Below, piece after piece: positions 1-8,222 of a stretch of DNA of 29,939 bases. The translations under genes and the position numbers were made by a program. The notes beneath the pieces were generated by a model. That model had not been told where the DNA came from, made no database searches, and saw only the letters and a list, made by a program, of their open reading frames with translations. Origin of the DNA: JAVKLU01 sp031538895 (GTDB taxonomy: Bacteria; Pseudomonadota; Gammaproteobacteria; Burkholderiales; Burkholderiaceae); NCBI GenBank assembly GCA_031538895.1, contig JAVKLU010000056.1, positions 1 through 29,939 of the forward strand. The letters are read 5' to 3'. Position 1 is the first letter of the stretch, and every line of letters begins with the position of its first letter.

Positions 1-315
1 AAGGACGATAAAAGTAGCGCGCTGTCGGGTATCTATAACTTGGGCACAGGACGCGCGCAAACCTTTAACGACATTGCCTTGTCAACGGTCAATACTGTGC
101 GCACACGGCATCAGTTAGCACCCTTGCCGCTGGATCAATTGGTTGCGCAGGACTTGTTGCGCTATGTTCAATTTCCGGATGCCTTAAAAGGCAAATACCA
201 AAGTCACACACAAGCGGATATTGGACGCCTGCGTGCGGCAGGCTATACCGCGCCGTTTACGACGGTTGAGGCGGGTGTGGCGCAATACGTGAACTACTTG
301 GCCGATCATGGTTAA
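1..315 (+). CDS. hldD: ADP-L-glycero-D-manno-heptose 6-epimerase, C-terminal part
   Basis: The reading frame is open from the first base of the window to the TAA at 313-315, giving 104 residues of a protein that starts outside the window. The fragment begins with IYNLGTGRAQTFND and contains LLRYVQFPDALKGKYQSHTQ and a final VAQYVNYL. These match the substrate-binding C-terminal part of HldD (RfaD/GmhD), the extended SDR-family enzyme that converts ADP-D-glycero-D-manno-heptose to the L-glycero form for the LPS inner core. The NAD-binding Rossmann half lies upstream and cannot be seen. Identification rests on recognising the conserved PFPD-LKG-YQ-TQAD pattern. The internal TTG at 40 is not a start. 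Presence of this gene implies a Gram-negative LPS producer. Confidence 0.9.
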   Translation, partial: KDDKSSALSGIYNLGTGRAQTFNDIALSTVNTVRTRHQLAPLPLDQLVAQDLLRYVQFPDALKGKYQSHTQADIGRLRAAGYTAPFTTVEAGVAQYVNYLADHG

Positions 316-431
316 TTTGAATTCCCAGTTCTAATTCCCAAGGTAATCCCCCAATCATTAATTTGTCATTCTGCTGTGTCGAAGTGCTTGATCGCTTAGT
401 GGCATCTACTGCTTGTTTCATTCATTATTCA

Positions 432-1274
432 ATGCGCCGCCCCATTTTTATCACCGACTCGGCGCAGTTTGCGCAATTAATTTCTCCTGATGGTGTGAAT
501 TGTGTGAACTCTGCGGACAAAGCCGCATTTGTTCCCCAAGACGAGTCTCAAGAATGGTGGCAACAAGGTCTTCTGGCCATTGGTGGTGAGCTCAGCGTGC
601 CTTGGCTATTGGCCGCATATCGGCACGGAATTTTTCCGTGGTTTTCTGAAGGTCAGCCGATTTTGTGGTGGCGCTTGCAACCGCGTATGGTGTTGATCTT
701 GGATCAATTTCATGCACCCAAAAATTTATTAAAACTGCGTCGCCAGCGCTTTAAAACGACTTTTAATAATCACTCTTTTCCGCGCGTATCAACCGACTAT
801 CAGGTGCGCTGTAATACGGCGTTTGATCAAGTGATCGCCGCGTGTGCACAGCGTGGGGCACTGCTCAGCAATCGAGATTCTGAGACGACGACATGGATCA
901 CTGCTCAGATGCAAAGCGCTTATCTCGAATTACACCGCGCGGGTTTTGCCTACAGTATTGAGGTCTGGCGGCGTGATCAGACAGGTGCAAAAATTGAAAA
1001 TACTTTGGTGGGTGGTTTGTATGGTGTCTCCATTGGACGTATGGTGTTTGGTGAATCGATGTTTTTTCGCGAACCCAATATGTCACAAATTGCGCTTTTG
1101 ACCTTGGTCGAGTTTTTGCGTGAACATAATGTGCCTTTAATTGATTGCCAACAACAAACCGAACATTTGGCGCGCTTTGGCGCACGCCCGATTTCTTTAG
1201 CAGATTTTCTGCAAAGTGTTGACGAACACGCGCAAGGTCAAGCGATTCCTTGGACACAATGGCGCATTGAATAG
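432..1274 (+). CDS. aat: Leucyl/phenylalanyl-tRNA--protein transferase
   Basis: Aat moves Leu or Phe from aminoacyl-tRNA to the N-terminal Arg or Lys of proteins, marking them for ClpAP through the N-end rule; it is cytoplasmic. The 280-residue product has the family blocks in order: GLLAIGGELS (46-55), YRHGIFPWF (63-71), WWRLQPR (79-85), GGLYGVSIGRMVFGESMF (194-211) and DCQQQTEHLARFGAR (238-252). I chose the ATG at 432. The open frame extends upstream to a TTG at 363, but those 23 residues are Cys-rich and do not look like part of the family. The protein is a little longer than the E. coli enzyme because of a loop near residues 20-40. The neighbour downstream is greB, 73 bp away. The stop codon lies inside a 15-bp tandem duplication. 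Confidence 0.93.
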   Translation: MRRPIFITDSAQFAQLISPDGVNCVNSADKAAFVPQDESQEWWQQGLLAIGGELSVPWLLAAYRHGIFPWFSEGQPILWWRLQPRMVLILDQFHAPKNLLKLRRQRFKTTFNNHSFPRVSTDYQVRCNTAFDQVIAACAQRGALLSNRDSETTTWITAQMQSAYLELHRAGFAYSIEVWRRDQTGAKIENTLVGGLYGVSIGRMVFGESMFFREPNMSQIALLTLVEFLREHNVPLIDCQQQTEHLARFGARPISLADFLQSVDEHAQGQAIPWTQWRIE

Positions 1275-1296
1275 ATACTGTTTGAATAGCTACTGG
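1267..1296. repeat. 15-bp tandem duplication across the aat stop codon
   Basis: Two adjacent copies, TTGAATAGATACTGT and TTGAATAGCTACTGG, differ at two positions. The first copy contains the TAG stop of aat and the second supplies a second TAG. It is one of several short tandem duplications in the window and probably arose by replication slippage. Confidence 0.75.
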
Positions 1297-1347
1297 TTAA
1301 TCGCTTATCCGCATCAGTAAAGATTTAGAAGGCCATCCCAATAATTT

Positions 1348-1854
1348 ATGACGACTGAAGAAAAAAACTACATCACCCGCGCTGGGTTTGATGAACTCGA
1401 ATGCGAATTGCGCCAATTGGTCGAGGTGGATCGGCCACAAGTGGTCGATATTGTTTCCTGGGCCGCGTCTAATGGTGATCGTTCGGAAAATGGGGATTAC
1501 ATTTACGGTAAAAAAAGACTGCGCGAAATTGATCGACGTTTGCGTTTTTTAACTAAACGCTTGGATGTCGCACTGATTGTTGATCCCAGCCTGCATGTGG
1601 GAGGCGACCAAATATTCTTTGGCGCGACGGTCAAATTTATTCGTGACGATGGTACAAAGGTGCATCCGGAATCCAGCGTGACGATAGTCGGTGTTGACGA
1701 AATCGACAGCGGTGGACAAAAAATTAGCTGGCATTCGCCAATGGCGCGCGCCTTGTTAAAAGCGCGTTTACATGATGAAGTGATTTTGCGTACGCCCGAC
1801 GGTGGACAAGAAATCTTGACGATTACACAGATTGATTACCCAATTGTCAGGTAA
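1348..1854 (+). CDS. greB: Transcription elongation factor GreB
   Basis: GreB enters the RNA polymerase secondary channel and stimulates cleavage of the 3' end of backtracked transcripts. The 168-residue protein has the N-terminal coiled-coil hairpin with the acidic tip loop NGDRSENGDYIYGKKRLREI (42-61); Asp44 and Glu47 correspond to the metal-coordinating tip acids of Gre factors. IDRRLRFLTKRL follows, then a C-terminal FKBP-like domain (about 80-165). The YIYGKKRLREIDRR stretch is more typical of GreB than GreA. Length is normal for the family. No strong Shine-Dalgarno sequence sits close to the ATG; an AGAAGG lies 15 bases upstream, further than usual. It follows aat on the same strand and faces the leftward gene ending at 1982. 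Confidence 0.92.
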   Translation: MTTEEKNYITRAGFDELECELRQLVEVDRPQVVDIVSWAASNGDRSENGDYIYGKKRLREIDRRLRFLTKRLDVALIVDPSLHVGGDQIFFGATVKFIRDDGTKVHPESSVTIVGVDEIDSGGQKISWHSPMARALLKARLHDEVILRTPDGGQEILTITQIDYPIVR

Positions 1855-1981
1855 GCCTTCATCAAGGTATTTATTTGATTTTGAATTAGTTTTGATTTAA
1901 TCGCCGAGTAATTGCCAAGTGAGCGCTGACCTGGATATCGGCATAACACCCCCAGAGCAGGAGTTCAAAAAATCATTAGCC

Positions 1982-2587
1982 CTACTCAAATTTTTGTAGA
2001 AACGAGGGCGTGCTCCAGTCGCGTCGTAATGAGGGGGAGCGTACAGGATTGTTTAGTTCAAGAGTCGCGCCGTTGTGATACGGTGCATGCGCGGCAGCTT
2101 CATCCGGACGATTCCATTGGGCGATGTCTACTTGCACAATCAAACCATTTAACAAGTGATAGGACGCGATGCGATCAAGGTCGAGGCGATAGCTTGCGCT
2201 GTCCATCGCGCTAAAAATCACGCTGGTTCCGCCGCGGGCAGCGTTGATTTTGATGGTGTTGAGTAAACCGCGATTGAGCGTCGGCCCGTTTTCGCCGTCT
2301 TCTTCAGGCGGCGGTGGCGGCGCTTCGGGTTCGCGGTTATTGCGCGCTTCGATAAATTCCAATGCGACGCAATCTTCGGGTTTGAAGGGTGCGGGAAAAG
2401 ACCCCGTTTGCACCGTATCAAACAAGCATTCGGACATACTGCTAATCCAGCGTAATAAAAATCGCCGCGTCATCCAATACTGCACGTCGGCGTGGTCTTG
2501 AATCACCAGCCGCAACCACAGCCGGTCTTCGCTGTCGCTGTAACCAAAAGTAATGACGCGAATCGCAAAAGTGTTAGGTTCAGACAT
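1982..2587 (-). CDS. Conserved-looking protein of unknown function downstream of dxs
   Basis: I do not recognise this 201-residue protein. It has no signal peptide or membrane segment and looks cytoplasmic. The N-terminal part (1-80) is mixed alpha/beta with many aromatic residues (FGYSDSEDRLWLRLVIQDH, WMTRRFLLRWISSM). A proline- and acid-rich linker follows at about 87-101 (a run of six prolines, then EEDGENGP), then a second folded part (105-201) with a hydrophobic core LNGLIVQVDIAQW. It starts 44 bp after the dxs stop on the same strand, so it is probably co-transcribed with hprK and dxs. A role linked to isoprenoid supply or to HPr signalling would be speculation. Codon use resembles its neighbours, and the long uninterrupted frame supports it being a real gene. 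Confidence 0.75.
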   Translation of the reverse strand: MSEPNTFAIRVITFGYSDSEDRLWLRLVIQDHADVQYWMTRRFLLRWISSMSECLFDTVQTGSFPAPFKPEDCVALEFIEARNNREPEAPPPPPEEDGENGPTLNRGLLNTIKINAARGGTSVIFSAMDSASYRLDLDRIASYHLLNGLIVQVDIAQWNRPDEAAAHAPYHNGATLELNNPVRSPSLRRDWSTPSFLQKFE

Positions 2588-2631
2588 GTTCAGCGTAAAG
2601 TAGTGAATGAATTAACAGAGTTGGCGCGGCA

Positions 2632-4575
2632 TCAAAATGGGGTGTTAAGGCGCAAAAAATCGTCAATTTTTGCTTGAATGCCCGCACGATCCAAACCAAC
2701 TTGCGCCATGATTTGCGCTTGTGTGCCCTGTTCAGGAAAATTGTCTGGCCAGCCCAAAATCAAGACGGGACGCATGACCTTGTTTTGGGCGAGGAGTTCC
2801 AACACCGCGCTGCCCGCCCCGCCTTGAATCACGCCTTCTTCCAGTGTAATCAAAATGTGATGCGTGCGCGCCAGCTCCAACACCAATTCGTGATCTAAGG
2901 GTTTGACGTAACGCATATCGGCCAAACTGGCGTTGTAGTGCTGTGCCAGCGGTGCGACGGTATGCAAAATTGGGCCAAACGCCAAAATCGCAATCGTCGG
3001 ATTTTTTGATGCGGTTGCATGGGATGCGGATGTTGAAACTGAACCATCGCGTGCGCGAATCATGCGTCCTTTACCGATAGGCACAATCGGTAAGTTCTGG
3101 TCGCGCGGTAAATTGCCGACTCCCGCGCCGCGTGGGTAGCGCACGGCGGCAGGCCCAAGGTGCTGATAGACGCTAGTTAATAAGGCGCGGCATTCGTTTT
3201 CATCCGACGGTGTGGCCAACACCATATTGGGCAGGCAGCGTAAATAGGCAATATCAAATAACCCGGCGTGTGTCGGGCCATCTGCACCGACGATGCCGGC
3301 TCGATCAATCGCAAAAGTCACATCTAGATTTTGTAGCGCCACATCGTGAATCAGTTGATCGTAGGCGCGTTGTAAAAAGGTTGAATAAATCGCGACAACG
3401 GGCTTGAAATTTTCGCAGGCAAAGCCCGCCGCAAAAGTCACTGCGTGTTGTTCGGCGATGCCGACATCAAAAAAACGCTGCGGAAACTGTTGCGCGAAGC
3501 TGACCAAACCCGAACCTTCGCACATTGCCGGAGTAATGCCAACCAGACGCGTATCGGAATGCGCCATGTCACAGATCCAGTCTGAAAAAATTTGAGTGAA
3601 TGAAGTTTTAGCTTGGGGGCTTGGTTTCGATGATGATGTAGACGATGTAGATGGGATGCCGACTTTCGGGTCAAAGGGCGACGGGCCGTGATACAAAATC
3701 GGATCCCTTTCCGCGTGCGAATAACCGTGACCTTTTTGCGTGATGACGTGCAAAAACTGCGGCCCCGTCAGTTGTTGTAAATTTTGCAGCGTAGGAATCA
3801 AGGCTTCTAAATCGTGACCATCAATCGGGCCGATGTAATTAAAACCAAAAAACTCAAACAAAGTGCTGGGAACGATCATGCCCTTGGCATGTTCTTCAAA
3901 ACGTTTGAGCAATTCGCGCACTGTGTGCGGAGCATGTTCCAAAACTGTTTTGCCGGCGTTGCGCGCGCCTTGGTACAAACGCCCTGACAACAGTCGAGCC
4001 AAATAACGATTGAGCGCGCCAACAGGGCGCGAGATCGACATATCGTTGTCATTCAGTATCACTAACATGCGTAAATTTTTTTCAACTCCCGCGTGGTTGA
4101 GTGCTTCAAAAGCCATACCGCCGGTCAGTGCGCTATCGCCAATAACGGCGACAGAATGGCGGGACAGTTTGGCTTCGCGTGCCGCCACTGCCATACCGAG
4201 CGCCGCCGAAATCGAGGTTGAAGAGTGCGCGGTGCCAAAGGCATCGTATCCACTTTCACTGCGACGCGGAAACCCAGAAATGCCATTTAACTGGCGCAAA
4301 GACGACATTTGATCGCGCCGTCCGGTCAAAATTTTGTGTGCATAGGATTGATGACCAACGTCCCAAATGAGCCGATCGTCGGGCGTATTAAACACATAAT
4401 GCAAAGCAATCGTCAGTTCCACCGTGCCCAGATTTGACGACAAATGTCCCCCTGTTTGCGCGACTGAATTCAACATAAAGGTGCGCAATTCTTGTGCCAA
4501 TTGGGTTAATTGTGGGCGCGCGATCTTGCGTAAATCGTCGGGGCAATTGATCTGACTGAGAAGCTGACTGGGCAT
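2632..4575 (-). CDS. dxs: 1-deoxy-D-xylulose-5-phosphate synthase
   Basis: DXS condenses pyruvate and glyceraldehyde 3-phosphate, using thiamine diphosphate (TPP), to make DXP for the MEP isoprenoid pathway and for thiamine and pyridoxal synthesis. The 647-residue product has the N-terminal TPP-binding domain (HLSSNLGTVELTIALHYVF 44-62, WDVGHQSY 71-78, FGTAHSSTSISAALGMA 113-129, VIGDSALTGGMAFEALN 144-160, ILNDNDMSIS 173-182), the pyrimidine-binding domain with catalytic Glu375 in VGIAEQHAVTF (371-381) and GADGPTHAGLFD (430-441), and a C-terminal transketolase domain. Two low-complexity Ser/Thr-rich insertions stand out, about 307-320 and 511-524. In the TPP motif GDG the second Gly is Ser148, which is unusual. 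hprK is 39 bp upstream on the same strand, so an operon is likely. The ATG at 4573-4575 is the family start; no clear Shine-Dalgarno sequence is seen. Confidence 0.95.
   Translation of the reverse strand: MPSQLLSQINCPDDLRKIARPQLTQLAQELRTFMLNSVAQTGGHLSSNLGTVELTIALHYVFNTPDDRLIWDVGHQSYAHKILTGRRDQMSSLRQLNGISGFPRRSESGYDAFGTAHSSTSISAALGMAVAAREAKLSRHSVAVIGDSALTGGMAFEALNHAGVEKNLRMLVILNDNDMSISRPVGALNRYLARLLSGRLYQGARNAGKTVLEHAPHTVRELLKRFEEHAKGMIVPSTLFEFFGFNYIGPIDGHDLEALIPTLQNLQQLTGPQFLHVITQKGHGYSHAERDPILYHGPSPFDPKVGIPSTSSTSSSKPSPQAKTSFTQIFSDWICDMAHSDTRLVGITPAMCEGSGLVSFAQQFPQRFFDVGIAEQHAVTFAAGFACENFKPVVAIYSTFLQRAYDQLIHDVALQNLDVTFAIDRAGIVGADGPTHAGLFDIAYLRCLPNMVLATPSDENECRALLTSVYQHLGPAAVRYPRGAGVGNLPRDQNLPIVPIGKGRMIRARDGSVSTSASHATASKNPTIAILAFGPILHTVAPLAQHYNASLADMRYVKPLDHELVLELARTHHILITLEEGVIQGGAGSAVLELLAQNKVMRPVLILGWPDNFPEQGTQAQIMAQVGLDRAGIQAKIDDFLRLNTPF
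3635..3652. repeat. 9-bp tandem duplication in the dxs linker
   Basis: Copies GATGTAGAC and GATGTAGAT on the + strand encode part of the Ser/Thr-rich linker (STSSTSSSK) between the two catalytic domains of DXS. The unit is a multiple of three, so the frame is kept. Confidence 0.6.
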
Positions 4576-4614
4576 GATGACGAGGAAAATTTTTAAATAA
4601 AGTGCTTTAAATCG

Positions 4615-5553
4615 TCAGTGATTATTTTCTGCGGCCATTACTTGTGCTTGACGCGCGCTAAATTCGGCCATGCTATCGATGCCACGCAATTGCAATACGG
4701 TGTTGCGTACGGCGGCTTCGAGCAATACCGCCAGATTACGCCCCGCAGCCACCGGAATCACGACTTTGCGGATGGGCACTTCTAGTACATCGAACGTGGC
4801 GCGATCCAGTCCTAAGCGATCGCCGCTCCAATCGTGTTTGTCCTTGCGTTCCAAATGCACAATCAAACGCAGGCGCATTTTGCGGCGTAAGGCCGTTTCA
4901 CCAAAAATTGCCCGAATATCGAGCAAGCCCAAACCGCGCACTTCTAAAAAATTTTGTAAGAGGGGTGGGCAGCGGCCTTCGATCACATCGGGCGAAATAC
5001 GCGAGAACTCGGTCATGTCATCGGCGATCAAACCGTGTCCCCGCGTAATTAAATCCAGCCCCAATTCGCTTTTACCCAAGCCAGAATCACCGGTAATCAA
5101 AATCCCCAAACCCAATACATCCATAAAAACGCCATGTAATAACACGCTGGGCGAGAGTCGTTTGGTGACATAAATTCGTAAATGATCAATGACTGCGGCG
5201 GCGGCCAGCGGTGTTTTAAAAAGAGGGATGTCTTTGATTTTGGATAAATTGGCGAGATCAGGCGGAATCGGTAAATCTTCGGCGATGATTAAGGCCAAAG
5301 GTTCACTGACTTGCAAATCTTGTGTGTGTTGTGCGCGCGATGCTTCGCCAATACGTTCGTAATAAGCGTTTTCTTGGTGACCGAAAACTTGAATGCGGCG
5401 TGTGTGAATTAAATTCAAATGTCCGACTAAATCGGCCGCAGAGGCGGCGTCGCTAGAGACCGGACGTGGAATTTCTAAATTGCCACTGACCCAGCTGAGT
5501 TGCAAACGAGACGCTAAATCTTGATAAAGTTCGGTCAGCGATAAAGGGCGCAT
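4615..5553 (-). CDS. hprK: HPr kinase/phosphorylase
   Basis: HprK phosphorylates and dephosphorylates the regulatory Ser of the PTS phosphocarrier HPr, linking carbon metabolism to regulation. The 312-residue protein has the usual N-terminal domain (1-125) and a C-terminal catalytic domain with His-Gly at 140-141 (LLHGVFMDV), Walker A GDSGLGKS (155-162), Asp178-Asp179 in GLIADD, and the HprK signature LEVRGLGLLDIRAIFGETAL (203-222). Length is normal. In many betaproteobacteria hprK sits with ptsN and rapZ; here it heads a leftward run hprK-dxs-unknown and diverges from mutY. The gap to the mutY ATG is 215 bp and should hold both promoters. The start at 5551-5553 fits the family N-terminus (MRPLSLTELYQDLASRLQL). 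Confidence 0.94.
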   Translation of the reverse strand: MRPLSLTELYQDLASRLQLSWVSGNLEIPRPVSSDAASAADLVGHLNLIHTRRIQVFGHQENAYYERIGEASRAQHTQDLQVSEPLALIIAEDLPIPPDLANLSKIKDIPLFKTPLAAAAVIDHLRIYVTKRLSPSVLLHGVFMDVLGLGILITGDSGLGKSELGLDLITRGHGLIADDMTEFSRISPDVIEGRCPPLLQNFLEVRGLGLLDIRAIFGETALRRKMRLRLIVHLERKDKHDWSGDRLGLDRATFDVLEVPIRKVVIPVAAGRNLAVLLEAAVRNTVLQLRGIDSMAEFSARQAQVMAAENNH

Positions 5554-5768
5554 GTTAGGAAATGAAGTCTTTTTTAAAAGCGGTCAATACTCAAAGTCAA
5601 TGCTCAAAAATAACCAGAACAATGCAGAGCCGTCACGGTTCAAATTTATCCGATACTAAAATTAACCAATACTATGAGTTCAGCATTCTATCTGTTTGCA
5701 GGCCTTGTCCGGTAGGGTCTCATTCAGTGGGCGATTCCTCATTCACAAAAGTGATTTTAAAAACACCG

Positions 5769-6887
5769 ATGTCACACCCCGATCCACAGAATTTTGCCGG
5801 TCGCGTGATTGCTTGGCAAAAACAATTTGGCCGCCATCATTTGCCCTGGCAGGGGCGTACCGACGCGTATGCGATTTGGGTGTCGGAAGTCATGTTGCAA
5901 CAAACGCAGGTCAAAACCGTTTTACATTATTACCCACGTTTTATGGCGCGATTTCCGACAGTGGAGGCTTTGGCGTGCGCAACTTTTGCAGATATTGCCT
6001 CGGTGTGGAGTGGGCTAGGTTATTACGCCCGAGCCCGTAATTTGCATAAAGGCGCGCAGCAAGTATGTCGGGACTTCGCCGGTGTCGTGCCGACACACGT
6101 CGATCAATTGATTACGCTGGCGGGAATTGGGCGTTCGACGGCGGCGGCGATTGCGGTGTTTAGCGTCGGCGCTGACGCGGCGATTTTGGATGGCAATGTC
6201 AAACGTATCTTGACGCGCTATTTAGCGATTGATGGCGTTGGCGCCAATCTAGAAAAAAAATTATGGCCACTGGCCGAGACCTTACTACCGAATGCGCTGA
6301 AGCGAGGCGACGCGATTAAAGCGTATACCCAAGGTTTGATGGATTTAGGTGCCAGTGTGTGTACGCGCAGTCGCCCCCAGTGTTCAATATGCCCTTTGTC
6401 GCATGACTGTTTAGCGGCGCAAAGGGCAAGCCAATCAAGCTACCCCAATCGCCCGATTAAAAAAACATTGCCGCACAAAGTCGCGCAGTTTTTGTTATTG
6501 GTGCACGACAATCATGTATTGATCGAAACGCGAATAGAGCAAGGCATTTGGGGCGGCATGATGGCGCTGCCGCAGTTGACTGAATTTATGGTGAAAAGTG
6601 ATTTTGTTGAACAAAATTTTGCCCAATCCGGCACTAAACTGGCGTTACAGCGCGCTAAATCTTTGGCGAATATTAGATTAGTGGGATCAGAAACTGTCAA
6701 ATTGTGGCCAAAATTGACACATAAATTCACGCATTTTGCTTTAGATATTTATGTATTAGAGATTCATGTGAGTCCAGCCTTGGCGCTCAGTTCTGAACAA
6801 TTACGATTAAAGCCTTGGTGGCCTTTACATCGAATCAGCGAAGCGCCTATGCCGGCACCTTTTAAAAAATTCTTACAAAAATTATGA
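5769..6887 (+). CDS. mutY: Adenine DNA glycosylase MutY
   Basis: MutY removes adenine mispaired with 8-oxoguanine or G, preventing G:C to T:A transversions. The 372-residue product shows catalytic Glu40 in VSEVMLQQTQV, the helix-hairpin-helix LAGIGRSTAAAIAV (117-130), catalytic Asp141 in ILDGNVKRIL, and the [4Fe-4S] ligands Cys198, Cys205, Cys208 and Cys214 (C-X6-C-X2-C-X5-C). A C-terminal NUDIX-like domain (about 235-372) recognises 8-oxoG. I chose the ATG at 5769. The frame stays open upstream to 5562, but the 69 extra residues do not resemble MutY, and MSHPDPQNFAGRVIAWQKQF is the usual family start. It is divergent from hprK and a single gene; a weak hairpin follows at 6915-6938. Confidence 0.94.
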   Translation: MSHPDPQNFAGRVIAWQKQFGRHHLPWQGRTDAYAIWVSEVMLQQTQVKTVLHYYPRFMARFPTVEALACATFADIASVWSGLGYYARARNLHKGAQQVCRDFAGVVPTHVDQLITLAGIGRSTAAAIAVFSVGADAAILDGNVKRILTRYLAIDGVGANLEKKLWPLAETLLPNALKRGDAIKAYTQGLMDLGASVCTRSRPQCSICPLSHDCLAAQRASQSSYPNRPIKKTLPHKVAQFLLLVHDNHVLIETRIEQGIWGGMMALPQLTEFMVKSDFVEQNFAQSGTKLALQRAKSLANIRLVGSETVKLWPKLTHKFTHFALDIYVLEIHVSPALALSSEQLRLKPWWPLHRISEAPMPAPFKKFLQKL

Positions 6888-6914
6888 GTCGTGTGTTGGC
6901 GAAAATCGAAAGCA

Positions 6915-6938
6915 GCTGATTCAAGTCTTCGAATCAGC
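6915..6938 (+). terminator. Hairpin after mutY, possible terminator
   Basis: GCTGATTC and GAATCAGC form a perfect 8-bp stem with an 8-base loop, 28 bases after the mutY stop. No T-run follows, so intrinsic termination is doubtful; it may only stabilise the mRNA 3' end. Confidence 0.3.
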
Positions 6939-7085
6939 GCAAGGCGGGTGTAATGTCTATCTTTATGATTAAGCTGCCCAAGAAATTATCGGTGGATATT
7001 TTTTGAATTACCATCAGCACTTTGTAATTGAATGTTTTCATCAAAATTTGCAATTTTCGTTTTAACTATCTCTAGAGGAAAAATT

Positions 7086-8072
7086 ATGTCTAAAGCGCCA
7101 CTTCGTGTTGCCGTTACCGGTGCTGCCGGCCAAATTGGCTATTCTTTATTGTTCCGTATTGCTAATGGCGATATGTTGGGTAAAGACCAACCCGTGATTT
7201 TGCAGTTGTTAGAAATCGCTGATGAAAAAGCTCAAAAAGCCTTAAGTGGCGTGATGATGGAATTAGATGATTGTGCATTTCCTTTACTGGCAGGAATGAG
7301 CGCACACAGCGATCCAATGACGGCATTTAAAGATATCGACTGTGCTTTGTTAGTGGGTGCGCGCCCACGTGGCCCAGGTATGGAACGTAAAGACTTGCTC
7401 GAAGCCAATGCGCAGATTTTTACCAAACAAGGTCAAGCCTTAAATGCCGTCGCGAAAAAAACAGTCAAAGTTTTAGTCGTAGGTAATCCCGCGAACACCA
7501 ATGCCTACATTGCGATGAAATCAGCGCCATCGATTCCTGCCAAAAACTTTACGGCAATGCTGCGTTTGGATCACAACCGTGCCTTGTCGCAAGTGGCGAC
7601 TAAAACCGGCAAAACCGTGGCGTCAATCGAAAAATTATGCGTTTGGGGTAACCATTCGCCAACGATGTACGCCGATACCCGTTTTGCAACGATTGACAGT
7701 CAATCGGTACAACAAATGATTAATGACCAAGCGTGGATTAAAGATACCTTCTTGCCAAAGGTCGGTAAACGAGGTGCTGCAATTATCGAAGCGCGTGGTT
7801 TGTCTTCAGCCGCTTCTGCGGCCAATGCGGCAATTGATCATGTGCATGATTGGTTCTTAGGCACCAATGGTAAATGGGTGACGATGGGGATTGCGTCAGA
7901 TGGTAGTTATGGCATTCCTAAAGACGTCATATTTGGGTTTCCCGTCACGACTCAAAATGGTGAGTACGAAATCGTTCAGGGCTTGGCGATTGACGCCTTC
8001 TCGCAAGAGCGAATCAACGTGACGCTTAAAGAATTAGAAGAAGAGCGCGCAGGTGTGGCGCATTTGCTGTAA
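7086..8072 (+). CDS. mdh: Malate dehydrogenase (NAD)
   Basis: This enzyme oxidises malate to oxaloacetate in the TCA cycle. The 328-residue protein is of the cytosolic-like MDH type common in betaproteobacteria. It has the NAD-binding GAAGQIG (12-18), an acidic Glu43 at the end of beta-2 that favours NAD over NADP, the substrate loop ARPRGPGMERKDL (92-104) with its arginines, GNPANTN (133-139), LDHNR (161-165) with catalytic Asp, and WGNHS (187-191) with the catalytic His190. The start is the ATG at 7086, which has AGAGGA six bases upstream; an in-frame TTG-type extension to 7032 is not supported. It is followed by acnA on the same strand after 150 bp, forming a TCA-cycle group with icd. Confidence 0.96.
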   Translation: MSKAPLRVAVTGAAGQIGYSLLFRIANGDMLGKDQPVILQLLEIADEKAQKALSGVMMELDDCAFPLLAGMSAHSDPMTAFKDIDCALLVGARPRGPGMERKDLLEANAQIFTKQGQALNAVAKKTVKVLVVGNPANTNAYIAMKSAPSIPAKNFTAMLRLDHNRALSQVATKTGKTVASIEKLCVWGNHSPTMYADTRFATIDSQSVQQMINDQAWIKDTFLPKVGKRGAAIIEARGLSSAASAANAAIDHVHDWFLGTNGKWVTMGIASDGSYGIPKDVIFGFPVTTQNGEYEIVQGLAIDAFSQERINVTLKELEEERAGVAHLL

Positions 8073-8222
8073 GCTGTTTACGAGTATTTTTGTTTTAAGT
8101 AGACGTTGTGAGCAGTGAGTCGTGAGGTCTGTTAATGAAGATTTTGCGTATTACCGCTGGCATAGTGCTGGCATAACCCTCACAACGCCATTCCCGTTAT
8201 TTTGTATTCATAGGAGTTGTTT

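Noticed and set aside
363..431. Upstream TTG extension of aat
   Set aside because: The extra residues are unlike the family, and the ATG at 432 gives the usual N-terminus.
5562..5768. N-terminal extension of mutY by 69 codons
   Set aside because: The extension does not look like MutY and would run through the divergent promoter region with hprK; the family start is at 5769.
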